Source of the DNA: JAMLIN01 sp964509685
GTDB lineage: Bacteria > Pseudomonadota > Gammaproteobacteria > Burkholderiales > Burkholderiaceae_E
Direction: 5' to 3'
Assembly: GCA_964509685.1 (NCBI GenBank)
Contig: CAZDYQ010000073.1
Location: 1-15,833 of the forward strand
DNA: 15,833 nt
Positions 1 through 5,517 of the stretch are shown here, piece after piece. The notes beneath the pieces are model-generated. The model ran no database searches and was not told where the DNA came from. It was given only the letters and a program-made list of their open reading frames with translations. Position 1 is the first letter of the stretch. Each line of letters opens with the position of its first letter. Made by a program: the position numbers and the translations under genes.

Positions 1-319
1 GGATCGGCCAGAAGCTCCACAGCCGGCCGAGCAGGTAGACGTCGCTTCCGGGCGGTGGCGCGACCACGGGGATGTCGAGATCGGTCTCGGTGCGCACCGT
101 GTACCTGTCGACCATCTCCTGGGCCTTGGCCATGAACTGCGACGGGTCGGTGCGGTACGTCTCCGTCGACAGGTTCTGCTTGCCCCAGACGTGCCAGCCC
201 ACCATCATCGCGAACATGACCAGGCACCAGAGGAGCGCGAGCGCGATCCAGGTGGCTTCGACGCGGTCGATCGGGTGTCGGTACCAGAGCCGCTCGCTCG
301 GCGGGAGTATCGCGCTCAT
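1..319 (-). CDS. coxB: Cytochrome c oxidase subunit II (ba3-like), N-terminal part
   Basis: Partial gene; 106 codons are visible before it leaves the window at its 3' side. Subunit II of a haem-copper oxidase carries the CuA centre that takes electrons from cytochrome c. The start ATG (319-317) has a good Shine-Dalgarno sequence, AGGAGG, just upstream. Residues 1-22 are cytoplasmic and residues 23-45 form one hydrophobic anchor ending in GWHVWGKQN. The exported part then begins with a charged stretch and VAPPPGSDVYLLGRLWSFWP (residues 86-105), a pattern I know from short ba3/CbaB-type subunit II proteins with a single membrane segment. The CuA ligands would lie in the missing part and cannot be checked. 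It follows the small membrane peptide gene by 16 bases, so the two are probably one operon, with subunit I expected next outside the window. Assignment to the ba3 class rests on recalled similarity. Confidence 0.8.
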   Translation of the reverse strand, partial: MSAILPPSERLWYRHPIDRVEATWIALALLWCLVMFAMMVGWHVWGKQNLSTETYRTDPSQFMAKAQEMVDRYTVRTETDLDIPVVAPPPGSDVYLLGRLWSFWPI

Positions 320-335
320 GGTCTCGCCTCCTGGC

Positions 336-500
336 CTATCTGGCCATCGGTATCGTGAGGATGTCCCAGACGCCCCAGCCGATGTACACGATCATCGGGA
401 TGAACACGCCCAGCAGGAGCAGCAGGAACGGGTTGTCCATCAGCTGCTGGAGCAGCGGGACGGGGGCGGTCTCGTCGTCGTGCGGGGTCTCGTCGCTCAC
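336..500 (-). CDS. Small single-span membrane peptide of the oxidase operon
   Basis: A 54-residue protein with a GTG start (500-498) preceded by a strong AGGAGG ribosome binding site about 5 bases away, and a TAG stop at 338-336. The N-terminus is acidic (SDETPHDDET). Residues 24-46 form one hydrophobic helix with FLLLLLGVFIPMIVYIGW, and the tail is short. Length, single helix and position directly before subunit II suggest a small accessory subunit of a ba3-type oxidase, comparable in kind to the one-helix small subunit of other ba3 oxidases; I cannot assign a named family. A FNR-like box (592-605) and a possible -10 element CAGAAT (569-564) lie upstream, so oxygen- or NO-responsive control of the oxidase operon is plausible. 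It is easily missed by gene finders because it is short and starts with GTG. Confidence 0.72.
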   Translation of the reverse strand: MSDETPHDDETAPVPLLQQLMDNPFLLLLLGVFIPMIVYIGWGVWDILTIPMAR

Positions 501-563
501 GGTCTCCTCCTTCCTGCATCCATGGCCCTGATGCCCTCGGCACTGTCTCTGCCGGTCGCAAGG

Positions 564-569
564 ATTCTG
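564..569 (-). promoter_or_regulatory. Candidate -10 element for the oxidase operon
   Basis: On the minus strand this reads CAGAAT, four of six matches to TATAAT. Its centre is 32 bases from the centre of the FNR-like box at 592-605, the spacing expected when an activator sits at -41.5 (class II geometry). The implied start of transcription is near 557, about 57 bases before the GTG start. A short motif by itself is weak; the spacing is the main support. Confidence 0.3.
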
Positions 570-591
570 TGACGGGTCAACGGGGCGGCAA

Positions 592-605
592 TTGAACCAG
601 GACAA
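592..605. promoter_or_regulatory. FNR/DNR-like operator upstream of the oxidase operon
   Basis: Read on the minus strand the site is TTGTCCTGGTTCAA, against the FNR/DNR-type consensus TTGAT-N4-ATCAA; the core TTGA-N6-TCAA is matched at 7 of 8 positions. It is identical at 13 of 14 bases, including the spacer, to the site at 1924-1937 on the other side of the Crp/Fnr regulator gene. It lies 98 bases before the GTG of the small oxidase gene and 162 bases before the regulator gene, so it could serve either. Adjacent regulator residues Glu196, Ser199 and Arg200 fit recognition of TTGA half-sites. Confidence 0.5.
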
Positions 606-676
606 GGTTTCGCGCGGTCGCCCGGTGCCCCGTCTGCCCCTCGGCATGTCGTGCGACGGCCCGGGCCGGCCGAGGC

Positions 677-704
677 GGGGCGACATCGCCCCGGGCCCCC
701 GGGG
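677..704. repeat. Two overlapping GC hairpins
   Basis: GGGGCGACATCGCCCC (677-692) is a perfect 6-bp stem with a 4-base loop. CCCCGGGCCCCCGGGG (689-704) is a perfect 7+2+7 palindrome that shares four bases with it. Only one of the two can form at a time in a transcript. They lie 62-90 bases before the ATG of the Crp/Fnr gene, in a region without a clear promoter. No T-run follows, so this is not a standard terminator. A role in leader RNA control is possible but unproven. Confidence 0.4.
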
Positions 705-766
705 CATGCGATCCGCGCGGCGGAATGCGGCAAAATGGCCGGACCCACGGCTAACCAGAGCGCGCC

Positions 767-1465
767 ATGGACCTACGGGATTTCGACATTCCCCGCTATC
801 TCGCGGTGCTGCCCCTGTTCAACGACATGGAGCCTTCCGAGCTTCGGCGCCTGGCGCAGGGATGCAGCCTCCGGCGCCTGGCCCGCAGCGAGCACCTGTT
901 CCGTGTCGGCGACCCCTGCGAGGAATTCCACGTCGCCGTGGTGGGGCAGATTCGCCTCTATGCGGTCTCGCCGTCGGGACAGGAGAAGGTCATCCACCTG
1001 GTCGGCCCCGGCAACAGCTTCGGCGAGGCGGTGATGTTCACGGGCAAGCCCTACCTGGTATCGGCGCAGGCGCTTACCGATGCGCTCGTGCTGACCATCC
1101 GGCGAGCGGCGGTGCTCGCGGAGATCGACCGCGATTCACGCTTCGCGCTGCGCATGCTCGCCGGCCTGTCGCGCCGGCTGCACGGACTCGTGAACGACGT
1201 CCAGTCCTATGCCCTGCAGAACGGCGTCCAGAGGGTGATCGGCTACCTGCTGCACGAGCAGTCGGCGCAAGGCGGCTCGGGCAGGGAGCCGGTCACGGTC
1301 GCATTGCCGGTGAGCAAGGCGACGATCGCTTCGCGGCTGTCGCTCACCCCGGAGTACTTCTCCCGGGTGCTTCACGAGATCGAGGCGGCCGGCCTCATCG
1401 AGATCGACAACCGCGACATCCGCATCCTCGACGTCGAACGCCTGGCCCGGTATCCGGTCAACTGA
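767..1465 (+). CDS. Crp/Fnr family transcription regulator (Dnr/Fnr-like DNA specificity)
   Basis: A 232-residue regulator of normal family length. The N-terminal half (about 15-125) is a cyclic-nucleotide-binding-type beta roll (LFRVGDPCEEFHVAVVGQIR, then GPGNSFGEAVMF). A dimer helix covers about 126-160, and a winged helix follows from about 176. The recognition helix SLTPEYFSRVLHEIEAAGLI holds Glu196, Ser199 and Arg200, the E-x-x-S-R pattern that reads TTGA half-sites in FNR and Dnr. There is no N-terminal cysteine cluster like that of E. coli FNR; only Cys33 and Cys51 are present. A classical [4Fe-4S] oxygen sensor is therefore unlikely, and a haem/NO-type sensor such as Dnr is a reasonable guess. 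The ribosome binding site is weak. The stop overlaps the convergent neighbour by 8 bases. Probable targets are the flanking units that carry the boxes at 592-605 and 1924-1937. Confidence 0.85.
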   Translation: MDLRDFDIPRYLAVLPLFNDMEPSELRRLAQGCSLRRLARSEHLFRVGDPCEEFHVAVVGQIRLYAVSPSGQEKVIHLVGPGNSFGEAVMFTGKPYLVSAQALTDALVLTIRRAAVLAEIDRDSRFALRMLAGLSRRLHGLVNDVQSYALQNGVQRVIGYLLHEQSAQGGSGREPVTVALPVSKATIASRLSLTPEYFSRVLHEIEAAGLIEIDNRDIRILDVERLARYPVN

Positions 1466-1865
1466 GGGGGCTGCGCGAGGGCGGGACCCCGGCGAGCGGC
1501 TGCATGCCGATGCGGCCGCTCACCCCGGCTTCGACCAGCGCGTCGAGCCGCGCGAGGACTTGGGCCTCGGACGTGCCGAGGATCGCGGCAATGGCTTCGT
1601 AGGGGTTGGGCAGCAGCGGGAAGCCCGAGGCAAGGATCTCGAGCAGGCGAGCGTCGAAGCTGTCGGGCGCCGGGGCGGGCGCCGCGCCCGCCCGCGGCGG
1701 CGGAAGCGGGGCGGGATCGGCCAGCACCCCGTTCTCGCACAGGCGCCTCAGGCCCCGCAGGACCTCGTCCTCGCTCGCCCCGCAGGCCCGTCCGAGCGAT
1801 TCGAAGGGGCGTCGCGTCAGCGGGAGGCCGTCACGCAGGGCATCGAGCAGCTTGCGGGTGTCCAT
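1458..1865 (-). CDS. Tandem NirD/AsnC-type helix-turn-helix protein without sensor domain
   Basis: A 135-residue protein made of two copies of one domain. Copy 1 (3-48) has LLDALRDGLPLTRRPFESLG then GASEDEVLRGLRRLCENGVL. Copy 2 (70-120) has LLEILASGFPLLPNPYEAIA then GTSEAQVLARLDALVEAGV and SGRIG. A proline/alanine-rich linker (49-69) joins them. The pattern GFPL..P[YF]..IA..LG.SE..VL..L..L...G...RIG is that of the N-terminal HTH of NirD/NirL/NirG/NirH and AhbA/B (sirohaem decarboxylase, Lrp/AsnC-related). In those proteins an AsnC-type ligand/catalytic domain follows each HTH; here it is absent after both, and the chain ends at residue 135. I chose ATG 1865 because an alternative TTG at 1937-1935 lies inside the FNR-like box, leaving no room for a promoter. 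No clear Shine-Dalgarno is seen at 1865. The function is unknown; DNA binding is likeliest. Confidence 0.68.
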   Translation of the reverse strand: MDTRKLLDALRDGLPLTRRPFESLGRACGASEDEVLRGLRRLCENGVLADPAPLPPPRAGAAPAPAPDSFDARLLEILASGFPLLPNPYEAIAAILGTSEAQVLARLDALVEAGVSGRIGMQPLAGVPPSRSPLS

Positions 1866-1868
1866 CCT

Positions 1869-1977
1869 GGGCTCGCGGGCCGTGGGCTCGAACCGATCGT
1901 GTGCATGACGGGCGCCGGCGTCATTGACCTGGTTCAAGCGGGGGCGCGGGGCGAACCGGCCTCGCGCCCGCGAGCCC
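1869..1977. repeat. 12-bp perfect inverted repeat around the HTH gene promoter region
   Basis: GGGCTCGCGGGC at 1869-1880 is exactly reverse-complementary to GCCCGCGAGCCC at 1966-1977; the arms are 85 bases apart. The pair frames almost the whole gap between the tandem HTH gene and the peroxiredoxin gene and encloses the FNR-like box, whose centre (1930.5) is close to the centre of the pair (1923). It could be a two-site operator for the double-HTH protein, a long-stem RNA, or chance in GC-rich DNA. Confidence 0.45.
1924..1937. promoter_or_regulatory. FNR/DNR-like operator upstream of the tandem HTH gene
   Basis: TTGACCTGGTTCAA has the full palindromic core TTGA-N6-TCAA and matches TTGAT-N4-ATCAA at 8 of 10 defined positions. 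Its centre is about 65 bases before the ATG at 1865. The sequence differs by one base from the box at 592-605 (read on the minus strand). The neighbouring Crp/Fnr protein has the E-x-x-S-R recognition residues for such sites. Confidence 0.6.
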
Positions 1978-1984
1978 GGCGCGA

Positions 1985-2626
1985 TCAGAGGTCCGGTTGC
2001 GGCGTGTAGCGCAGCCAGGGACGCTCGGCGCGGTAGCCCTTCGGGAACTTTTCCTTCAGGACGGCTTCGTCGGTGATGCTGGGCGGGATGATGCAGTCGT
2101 CGCCCCGTTTCCAGTTGCCCGGCGTGGCCACGCTATACCCGTCGACGAGCTGCAGCGCATCGATCGTGCGGAGGATCTCGTCGAAGTTGCGGCCGACGTT
2201 CAGCGGGTAGGTGAGGCTGAGCCGCAGCTTCTTGGACGGGTCGATGATGAAGACGGTGCGGACCGTGACGGTGTCAGACTGGTTCGGGTGGATCATGTCG
2301 TAGAGCGTGGCCACCTTGCGGTCGGTGTCGGCGATGATCGGGAATCCGACGACCGCCTTCTGGGTGTCCTCGATGTCCTTGATCCACTTCCGGTGCGATT
2401 CGGCATCGTCCACCGAGATGGCGATCGCCTTGACGTTGCGTTTGCGGAACTCGGGCTCGAGCTTGCCCGTCAGGCCGAGCTCCGTCGTGCAGACGGGGGT
2501 GAAGTCGGCCGGATGCGAGAAAAGCACGACCCACGAGTCGCCGGCCCACTCGTGGAAACGGATGCGACCGATGGAAGTGTCCTGCTCGAAGTCGGGGACG
2601 ATATCGCCCAGGCGAAGGGTGGCCAT
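1985..2626 (-). CDS. 1-Cys peroxiredoxin (Prx6 family)
   Basis: A 213-residue thiol peroxidase that reduces hydrogen peroxide and organic hydroperoxides in the cytoplasm. The active-site loop FSHPADFTPVCTTELG (36-51) has the PxxxTxxC pattern with peroxidatic Cys46, Thr43 and Pro39; Arg123 in TVTVRTVFIIDP fits the conserved arginine. The long C-terminal arm (about 165-213, with SVATPGNWKRGDDCIIPP and the RPWLRYTP tail) is typical of Prx6 and distinguishes it from shorter AhpC-type proteins. A second cysteine, Cys178 in GDDCIIPP, is not at the usual AhpC resolving position. There is no signal peptide. A good Shine-Dalgarno (AGAGGAG) precedes ATG 2626. It lies downstream of msrA on the same strand with an AT-richer gap of 86 bases that probably holds its own promoter. 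Confidence 0.93.
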   Translation of the reverse strand: MATLRLGDIVPDFEQDTSIGRIRFHEWAGDSWVVLFSHPADFTPVCTTELGLTGKLEPEFRKRNVKAIAISVDDAESHRKWIKDIEDTQKAVVGFPIIADTDRKVATLYDMIHPNQSDTVTVRTVFIIDPSKKLRLSLTYPLNVGRNFDEILRTIDALQLVDGYSVATPGNWKRGDDCIIPPSITDEAVLKEKFPKGYRAERPWLRYTPQPDL

Positions 2627-2665
2627 GGGGAAGCTCCTCTTGGTTGTGGTTGGAGGGAACTGTCA

Positions 2666-2671
2666 ATTATC
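2666..2671 (-). promoter_or_regulatory. Candidate -10 element for the peroxiredoxin gene
   Basis: The minus strand reads GATAAT, five of six matches to TATAAT, in the AT-richest part of the 2627-2712 gap. No good -35 hexamer is found at 16-19 bases, so an activator may be needed, or the match is chance. The hairpin at 2677-2693 lies where the -35 region would be. Confidence 0.28.
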
Positions 2672-2676
2672 GAACG

Positions 2677-2693
2677 CACCGGTCGGCCCGGTG
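2677..2693. repeat. Small hairpin in the msrA-peroxiredoxin gap
   Basis: CACCGG-TCGGC-CCGGTG forms a perfect 6-bp stem with a 5-base loop. On the minus strand the T-run (ATTTTTAT) lies before the stem instead of after it, so it does not fit an intrinsic terminator for msrA. It could be an operator or an attenuating structure between the two genes. Confidence 0.35.
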
Positions 2694-2712
2694 ATAAAAA
2701 TTTCGAATCAGT

Positions 2713-3495
2713 TCATATGCCGGCGATGGGAATGCCCGGGCCGCCGGCCCGCTTCACGCGGACCGGCTCGCTGCGGTAAAGCCTCGGGAAAAGCCGGGCG
2801 AGGCTTTCCACCTTCGGCAGGTCGTTGACCACGACGTACGGATGGCGCGGATTGTCGAGCAGGAAGTCCTGGTGGCCGCTCTCGGCGGGGAAGAAGCTCT
2901 CCGGCTCGATCCGGGTCGCGATGGGTCGCGCGAACACGCCCGCGGAGCCGAGCTGCGCGATGTAGGCGGTCGCCACCTCGCGCTGCGCGGCCGTCGTCGG
3001 GAAGATCGCCGACCGATACTGGGGGCCGATGTCGGGACCCTGCCGATCCACCTGCGTGGGGTCGTGCACCACCGAGAAGAAGATGCGCAGCAGCGTGCCG
3101 AAGCTCACGCGGGCGGGATCGAAGGTGATCTCCACCGATTCGGCGTGGCCGGTGAGGCCGCTGCCGACCTCCTCGTAGCGCGCGCTTTCGGCGGTGCCGC
3201 CGCTGTAGCCCGAGACGGCGGACACCACGCCTTCCACATGCTGGTACACCCCCTGGACGCCCCAGAAGCATCCGCCGGCGAGGATCGCGCGCCCCCGCCT
3301 CGAATCGCCCGCCGGTATGTCCCTCGCCGGCGGCGGAACGAGGAAGGGTGCGGCTCCTCCCGCCAGGGCGAGACCCCGCGGGCCGAGGGTGCCGGCCAGC
3401 GGAAGCGATGCCGCCAGCAGCATGCGCAGCAGGCCGCGCCGGCCAGGGGCGGGACGGCAGGTGTACGCGGGCGGGTTTCGCTGGCCGGATGCCAT
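2713..3495 (-). CDS. msrA: Peptide methionine sulfoxide reductase A, probably exported
   Basis: Repairs methionine-S-sulfoxide in oxidised proteins. The chosen ATG (3495) gives 260 residues. The reductase domain starts near residue 67, with the catalytic motif GGCFWGVQGVYQ (Cys76). It continues with SGYSGG, GHAESVEITFDP, FFSVVHDPTQ, DIGPQYRSAIF and the C-terminal ESGHQDFL. Before it is a leader with RRGLLRMLLAASLPLAG (residues 19-35), which resembles a twin-arginine signal (RRxLL) followed by a short hydrophobic core, so an envelope location is likely. The start is uncertain: the frame stays open to 3606, and no clear Shine-Dalgarno is visible at 3495. The gene is divergent from the dehydrogenase at 3653 and upstream of the peroxiredoxin gene, forming an oxidative-repair pair. 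No MsrB domain is present. Confidence 0.88.
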   Translation of the reverse strand: MASGQRNPPAYTCRPAPGRRGLLRMLLAASLPLAGTLGPRGLALAGGAAPFLVPPPARDIPAGDSRRGRAILAGGCFWGVQGVYQHVEGVVSAVSGYSGGTAESARYEEVGSGLTGHAESVEITFDPARVSFGTLLRIFFSVVHDPTQVDRQGPDIGPQYRSAIFPTTAAQREVATAYIAQLGSAGVFARPIATRIEPESFFPAESGHQDFLLDNPRHPYVVVNDLPKVESLARLFPRLYRSEPVRVKRAGGPGIPIAGI

Positions 3496-3652
3496 CCACG
3501 AACATTGGGGCAAGGCCCGGCGTCGCGCAAGGGGGGCGAGCGCCTGGCGCGCGCCCCGGGCGAGGGCGGGTGCGCCCACGCAGGGGCCGGGGTATCGTTG
3601 GGGCACGAGGCGTGTCGTTCCGACGCGCCGTGGACGGTCAGGAGGGCATCAG

Positions 3653-4405
3653 ATGAGCGGACAGTTCGAGGGACGCGTCGCGATCGTCACCGGCGCGGGC
3701 TCGGGGATCGGCAAGGCAGTGGCGGTCGCGCTGGCCGCCGAGGGTGCGAAGGTGGTCGCGAGCGACCTGGAGGCCGGCAAGGCGGACGCCGTGGTCCGCG
3801 AGATCGAAGCGGCCGGTGGCACCGCCGCCGCGTTCGCCGGCGACGTCGGGAACCCGGAGGACGTCGAGGCAACGGTGGACCTGGCGGTGTCGCGCTTCGG
3901 CGCGCTGCACCTCGCCTTCAACAACGCGGGGATCGGGGGCCCGCTCGGGCCGCTCGCCGATATCGCGATCGAGGACTACCGGCGGCTGATGGACGTCAAC
4001 CTGCACTCCGTCTTCTACAGCATGCGCTACCAGATCCCGGCGATGATCGCCTCGGGCGGCGGCGCGATCGTCAACAACTCGTCCATCCTGGGACTGGTCG
4101 GGGACGCCAACGCGGTCCCGTACGTCACCGCCAAGCATGGCGTAACGGGGATGACCAAGGCCGCCGCGCTGGGCTATGCGACCCAGGGCGTACGGATCAA
4201 TTCCGTGCACCCGGGCTACATCGACACGCCGCTGCTCGAGAACCTGCCGCGCGAGGCCTACGAGGGGCTCGTGGACCTGCACCCGGTCGGCCGGCTCGGC
4301 CGCGTCGAGGAGGTGGCCTCGCTGGTACTCTACCTGCTCTCCGACAAGGCAAGCTTCGTCACCGGTTCGCAGTTCGTCGTCGACGGGGGCTACACCAGCC
4401 GTTGA
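3653..4405 (+). CDS. Short-chain dehydrogenase/reductase (classical SDR, NAD-type)
   Basis: A 250-residue classical SDR. It has the Rossmann glycine motif TGAGSGIG (13-20), the NNAG motif (90-93), a catalytic set of Asn116, Ser144, Tyr157 and Lys161 (YVTAK), and the C-terminal FVTGSQFVVDGGYTSR typical of the family. Asp38 at the end of the second strand (VVASDLE) indicates preference for NAD(H) over NADP(H). ATG 3653 is supported by AGGAGG at 3640-3645. The substrate cannot be deduced; relatives act on secondary alcohols, cyclic alcohols and steroid-like substrates, and many are named only as glucose/ribitol-type dehydrogenases. It is convergent with the hydroxy-acid oxidase gene and overlaps its 3' end by 16 bases. 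Upstream (3496-3652) is the divergent gap with msrA, in which I see no clear promoter motif. Confidence 0.9.
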   Translation: MSGQFEGRVAIVTGAGSGIGKAVAVALAAEGAKVVASDLEAGKADAVVREIEAAGGTAAAFAGDVGNPEDVEATVDLAVSRFGALHLAFNNAGIGGPLGPLADIAIEDYRRLMDVNLHSVFYSMRYQIPAMIASGGGAIVNNSSILGLVGDANAVPYVTAKHGVTGMTKAAALGYATQGVRINSVHPGYIDTPLLENLPREAYEGLVDLHPVGRLGRVEEVASLVLYLLSDKASFVTGSQFVVDGGYTSR

Positions 4406-5517
4406 GCGGGCGCGCGCAGCAGCGAGGCGTCGATCTCGTCGAGCGTCCTGCAACCACACAGGACCATCGCCATCTCGAGCTCGGTGCGCAGGATGTGCAG
4501 GACATGGACCACGCCCAGGGCGCCCGCGGCGGCAAGTCCGTGCATGTAGGGCCTGCCGACCAGGACGGCGCTCGCGCCGAGCGCGATCGCCTTCACGATA
4601 TCGGTGCCACGGCGGACGCCGCCGTCGAGCAGCAGCGGGACGCGGCCGCCCACGGCCTGCGCGATCGCCGGCAGCGCCTCGATGCTCGCCGGTACGGTAT
4701 CGAGCACCCGGCCGCCATGATTGGATACCACCAGGCCCGCCACGCCTTCGTCGAGCGCGCGCCTGGCATCGTCCGGCGCGAGGATGCCCTTGAGGAGGAT
4801 GGGCAGCCGGGTGAGCGAACGCAACCAGGCGATGTCCTTCCACGTCGGCGCCCTCGCGACCAGTTCGCTGGCGAGCAGCGGGCTTTCGCCGGCGCGCGCG
4901 GCCTGCGGAGGCAATGCGCGCATCCCTTGCAGGTTGGCCGCCGTGACGCCCGGCGGCAGCGTGAAGCCGCTTCGCTGCTCCCGGTTGCGGACGCCGCTCA
5001 CGGGCGCATCCACGGTGACCACCAGGGCGCGACAGCCGGCCGCCTCGGCCCGCCGCACCAGGTCGGCGGTGAAGTCCCTGTCGGGCTGGATGTAGAGCTG
5101 GAACCATAGGGGCGCGCCCGCCGCCCGGGCGATCGCCTCGAGGGGAATGCTCGCCTGGGTGCTGACGACCATGCCCGCCCCCATCGCCGAAGCGGCCTGC
5201 ACGGTGGCGAGCTCGCCCTCGGGATGGGCGACCTGCTGGAACGCGACCGGGGCAAGGAAGACGGGATGCTCGTAGGACTGGCCGAACAGCTCCAGGCGCG
5301 TGTTCGCCCCCGCCATGTCCGCCAGCACGCGCGGCACCAGCTCCAGGCGGCCGAAGGCATTCCGGTTGGCGAACAGGGTCGTCTCGTCGGCGGCGCCGCC
5401 CTGCAGCCAGGCCCAGGCGGGCCCGGTCATGCGATCGCGCGCGAGGTCCTCGTAGTCGGCCACCGCCACTACGTAGGGCGGAATGTTCGCGAGGGGCGGC
5501 CTCAGGTCTGCGCCCAT
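4390..5517 (-). CDS. FMN-dependent alpha-hydroxy-acid oxidase/dehydrogenase
   Basis: A 375-residue TIM-barrel flavoenzyme of the glycolate oxidase / lactate oxidase / L-lactate dehydrogenase family, oxidising a 2-hydroxy acid to a 2-oxo acid. Visible residues are Tyr142 (FQLYIQP), Arg177 (SGVRNREQRSGF), Lys243 (LLKGIL), His267 and Arg270 (VVSNHGGRVLD), and the FMN phosphate site LLDGGVRRGTD and VLVGRP. The usual active-site tyrosine before GGAxDE (Tyr24 of glycolate oxidase) is Trp37 here (AWAWLQGGAADE). No membrane-binding insert is seen, so it is probably soluble. ATG 5517 overlaps the end of the piuC-like gene by 16 bases, so the two are co-transcribed and probably translationally coupled; no separate ribosome site is visible. 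It may therefore be iron-regulated. The substrate is unknown. Confidence 0.9.
   Translation of the reverse strand: MGADLRPPLANIPPYVVAVADYEDLARDRMTGPAWAWLQGGAADETTLFANRNAFGRLELVPRVLADMAGANTRLELFGQSYEHPVFLAPVAFQQVAHPEGELATVQAASAMGAGMVVSTQASIPLEAIARAAGAPLWFQLYIQPDRDFTADLVRRAEAAGCRALVVTVDAPVSGVRNREQRSGFTLPPGVTAANLQGMRALPPQAARAGESPLLASELVARAPTWKDIAWLRSLTRLPILLKGILAPDDARRALDEGVAGLVVSNHGGRVLDTVPASIEALPAIAQAVGGRVPLLLDGGVRRGTDIVKAIALGASAVLVGRPYMHGLAAAGALGVVHVLHILRTELEMAMVLCGCRTLDEIDASLLRAPAQRLV

Noticed and set aside
72..572. Plus-strand open frame across the oxidase genes
   Set aside because: No domain and no ribosome site; the minus-strand products have proper membrane helices and AGGAGG sites.
1866..1937. 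TTG start at 1937 for the tandem HTH protein
   Set aside because: The codon lies inside the FNR-like box, the added 24 residues resemble no domain, and ATG 1865 starts directly at the first HTH repeat.
2677..2693. Hairpin as intrinsic terminator of msrA
   Set aside because: On the minus strand the T-run precedes the stem, which is the wrong order; kept only as an unassigned hairpin.
2842..5109. Very long open frame on the plus strand opposite msrA and the hydroxy-acid oxidase
   Set aside because: Its translation is rich in Arg, Gly, Ala and Asp without any recognisable domain, and it crosses three genes with clear motifs in other frames. Long antisense frames are common in GC-rich DNA.
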